Assembly (NCBI GenBank): GCA_030623665.1
Contig: JAUXLO010000121.1
Coordinates: 1-5,868, forward strand
Reading direction: 5' to 3'
Source of the DNA: Planctomycetota bacterium
Lineage (GTDB): Bacteria > Planctomycetota > Brocadiia > Brocadiales > Bathyanammoxibiaceae
DNA: 5,868 bases
Under the pieces are notes generated by a model. That model was not told the origin of the DNA. It saw only the letters and a program-made list of their open reading frames with translations, and did no database searches. Shown piece after piece: positions 5,506 to 5,868 of this stretch (positions are counted from its first letter, which is position 1; every line of letters begins with the position of its first letter). Both the position numbers and the translations under genes were made by a program.

Positions 5506-5868
5506 TTACAGTTGTCCTGAAAATCCATCCTTCCTCACGCGCCAGAAATGCAATATTATTAAACCACCTGCCAGGCCGGGCAGGGCGATGCAATGCCACA
5601 CGTAGGCGCGAAGAAGCGCGGGTGCCTGGATGGACGTACCACCAAGAAGCGCAAAACGCAAGTCATTATCTATAGTAAAACCAAACCACTCGGAGAACGG
5701 CCCCTGATAGCCAATAAACGGGCTGGCTCCCGCCATATTCGTGCCAACCGTTATCGCCCAGTATCCCAACTGGTCCCAGGGCAGCAGATAGCCGGTAAAA
5801 CTCAAGAGCAGCGTCAGTACCAGCAGAACCACACCGACTACCCAATTAAACTGTCTCGGGGCCTTGTA
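5506..5868 (-). CDS. Cytochrome b (b6-type N-terminal half), partial at its 5' end
   Basis: The frame is open to the right edge, so the true start is outside the window; 120 residues are visible. The fragment begins [12 protein letters not shown] and continues through [16 protein letters not shown], the end of helix C of cytochrome b in bc1 and b6f complexes. Helix D follows, with the heme-ligand histidines at fragment residues 92 and 107 in VWHCIALPG and [10 protein letters not shown]. They are separated by 14 residues, the b6f-type spacing; bc1-type helices have 13. The protein stops shortly after helix D, so it is a short b6-like subunit, and the remainder of cytochrome b is the next gene. 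The helix B histidines and any extra covalent heme site fall outside the window. The protein oxidises quinol and carries electrons across the membrane between two b hemes. A Rieske iron-sulfur gene would be expected upstream. Confidence 0.93.
   Translation of the reverse strand, partial: YKAPRQFNWVVGVVLLVLTLLLSFTGYLLPWDQLGYWAITVGTNMAGASPFIGYQGPFSEWFGFTIDNDLRFALLGGTSIQAPALLRAYVWHCIALPGLAGGLIILHFWRVRKDGFSGQL

Overview
The window holds the downstream part of a respiratory gene cluster followed by a short metabolic gene pair. Every gene I can support reads on the minus strand. The strongest signal is a four-gene run (5868 down to 1804): a b6f-type cytochrome b (its 5' part lies outside the window), a separate cytochrome b C-terminal/subunit IV-like protein, a hexaheme cytochrome c, and an octaheme cytochrome c of the hydroxylamine oxidoreductase (HAO) family with a C-terminal membrane anchor. 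Spacings are 24, 18 and about 45 bases, so this looks like one operon. It ends at a very strong symmetrical hairpin at 1718-1755.

A quinol-oxidising b-type core beside an HAO-like octaheme protein resembles, from memory, the Rieske/cytochrome b complexes of anammox planctomycetes, including one in Kuenenia whose operon ends in an HAO-like gene. I therefore favour a Brocadiales/anammox-related planctomycete. By eye the base composition looks more balanced than the AT-rich genomes of the best known anammox genera, so a divergent relative, or another phylum with the same module, is possible. The likely job of the complex is to pass electrons between the quinone pool and a nitrogen compound (nitrite, NO or hydroxylamine) at the octaheme site through the hexaheme protein. 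Substrate and direction cannot be read from the sequence.

The octaheme protein has an unusual insert: right after the signal peptide come seven perfect Gln-Gln-Gln-Glu units, encoded by a 12-base tandem repeat.

Between the hairpin and the next gene (1486-1717) lies non-coding DNA with a degenerate copy of a dispersed repeat. Its spurious translation resembles the familiar 'CHSERSEES' peptide found in many genomes. Next come a corrinoid adenosyltransferase (CobO/BtuR) and a Sir2 NAD-dependent deacylase, which overlap by a few bases. A 107-base intergenic stretch with a possible promoter then leads to the first 29 codons of a glutaredoxin-like protein running off the left edge. No tRNA, rRNA, CRISPR array, transposase or origin was seen.
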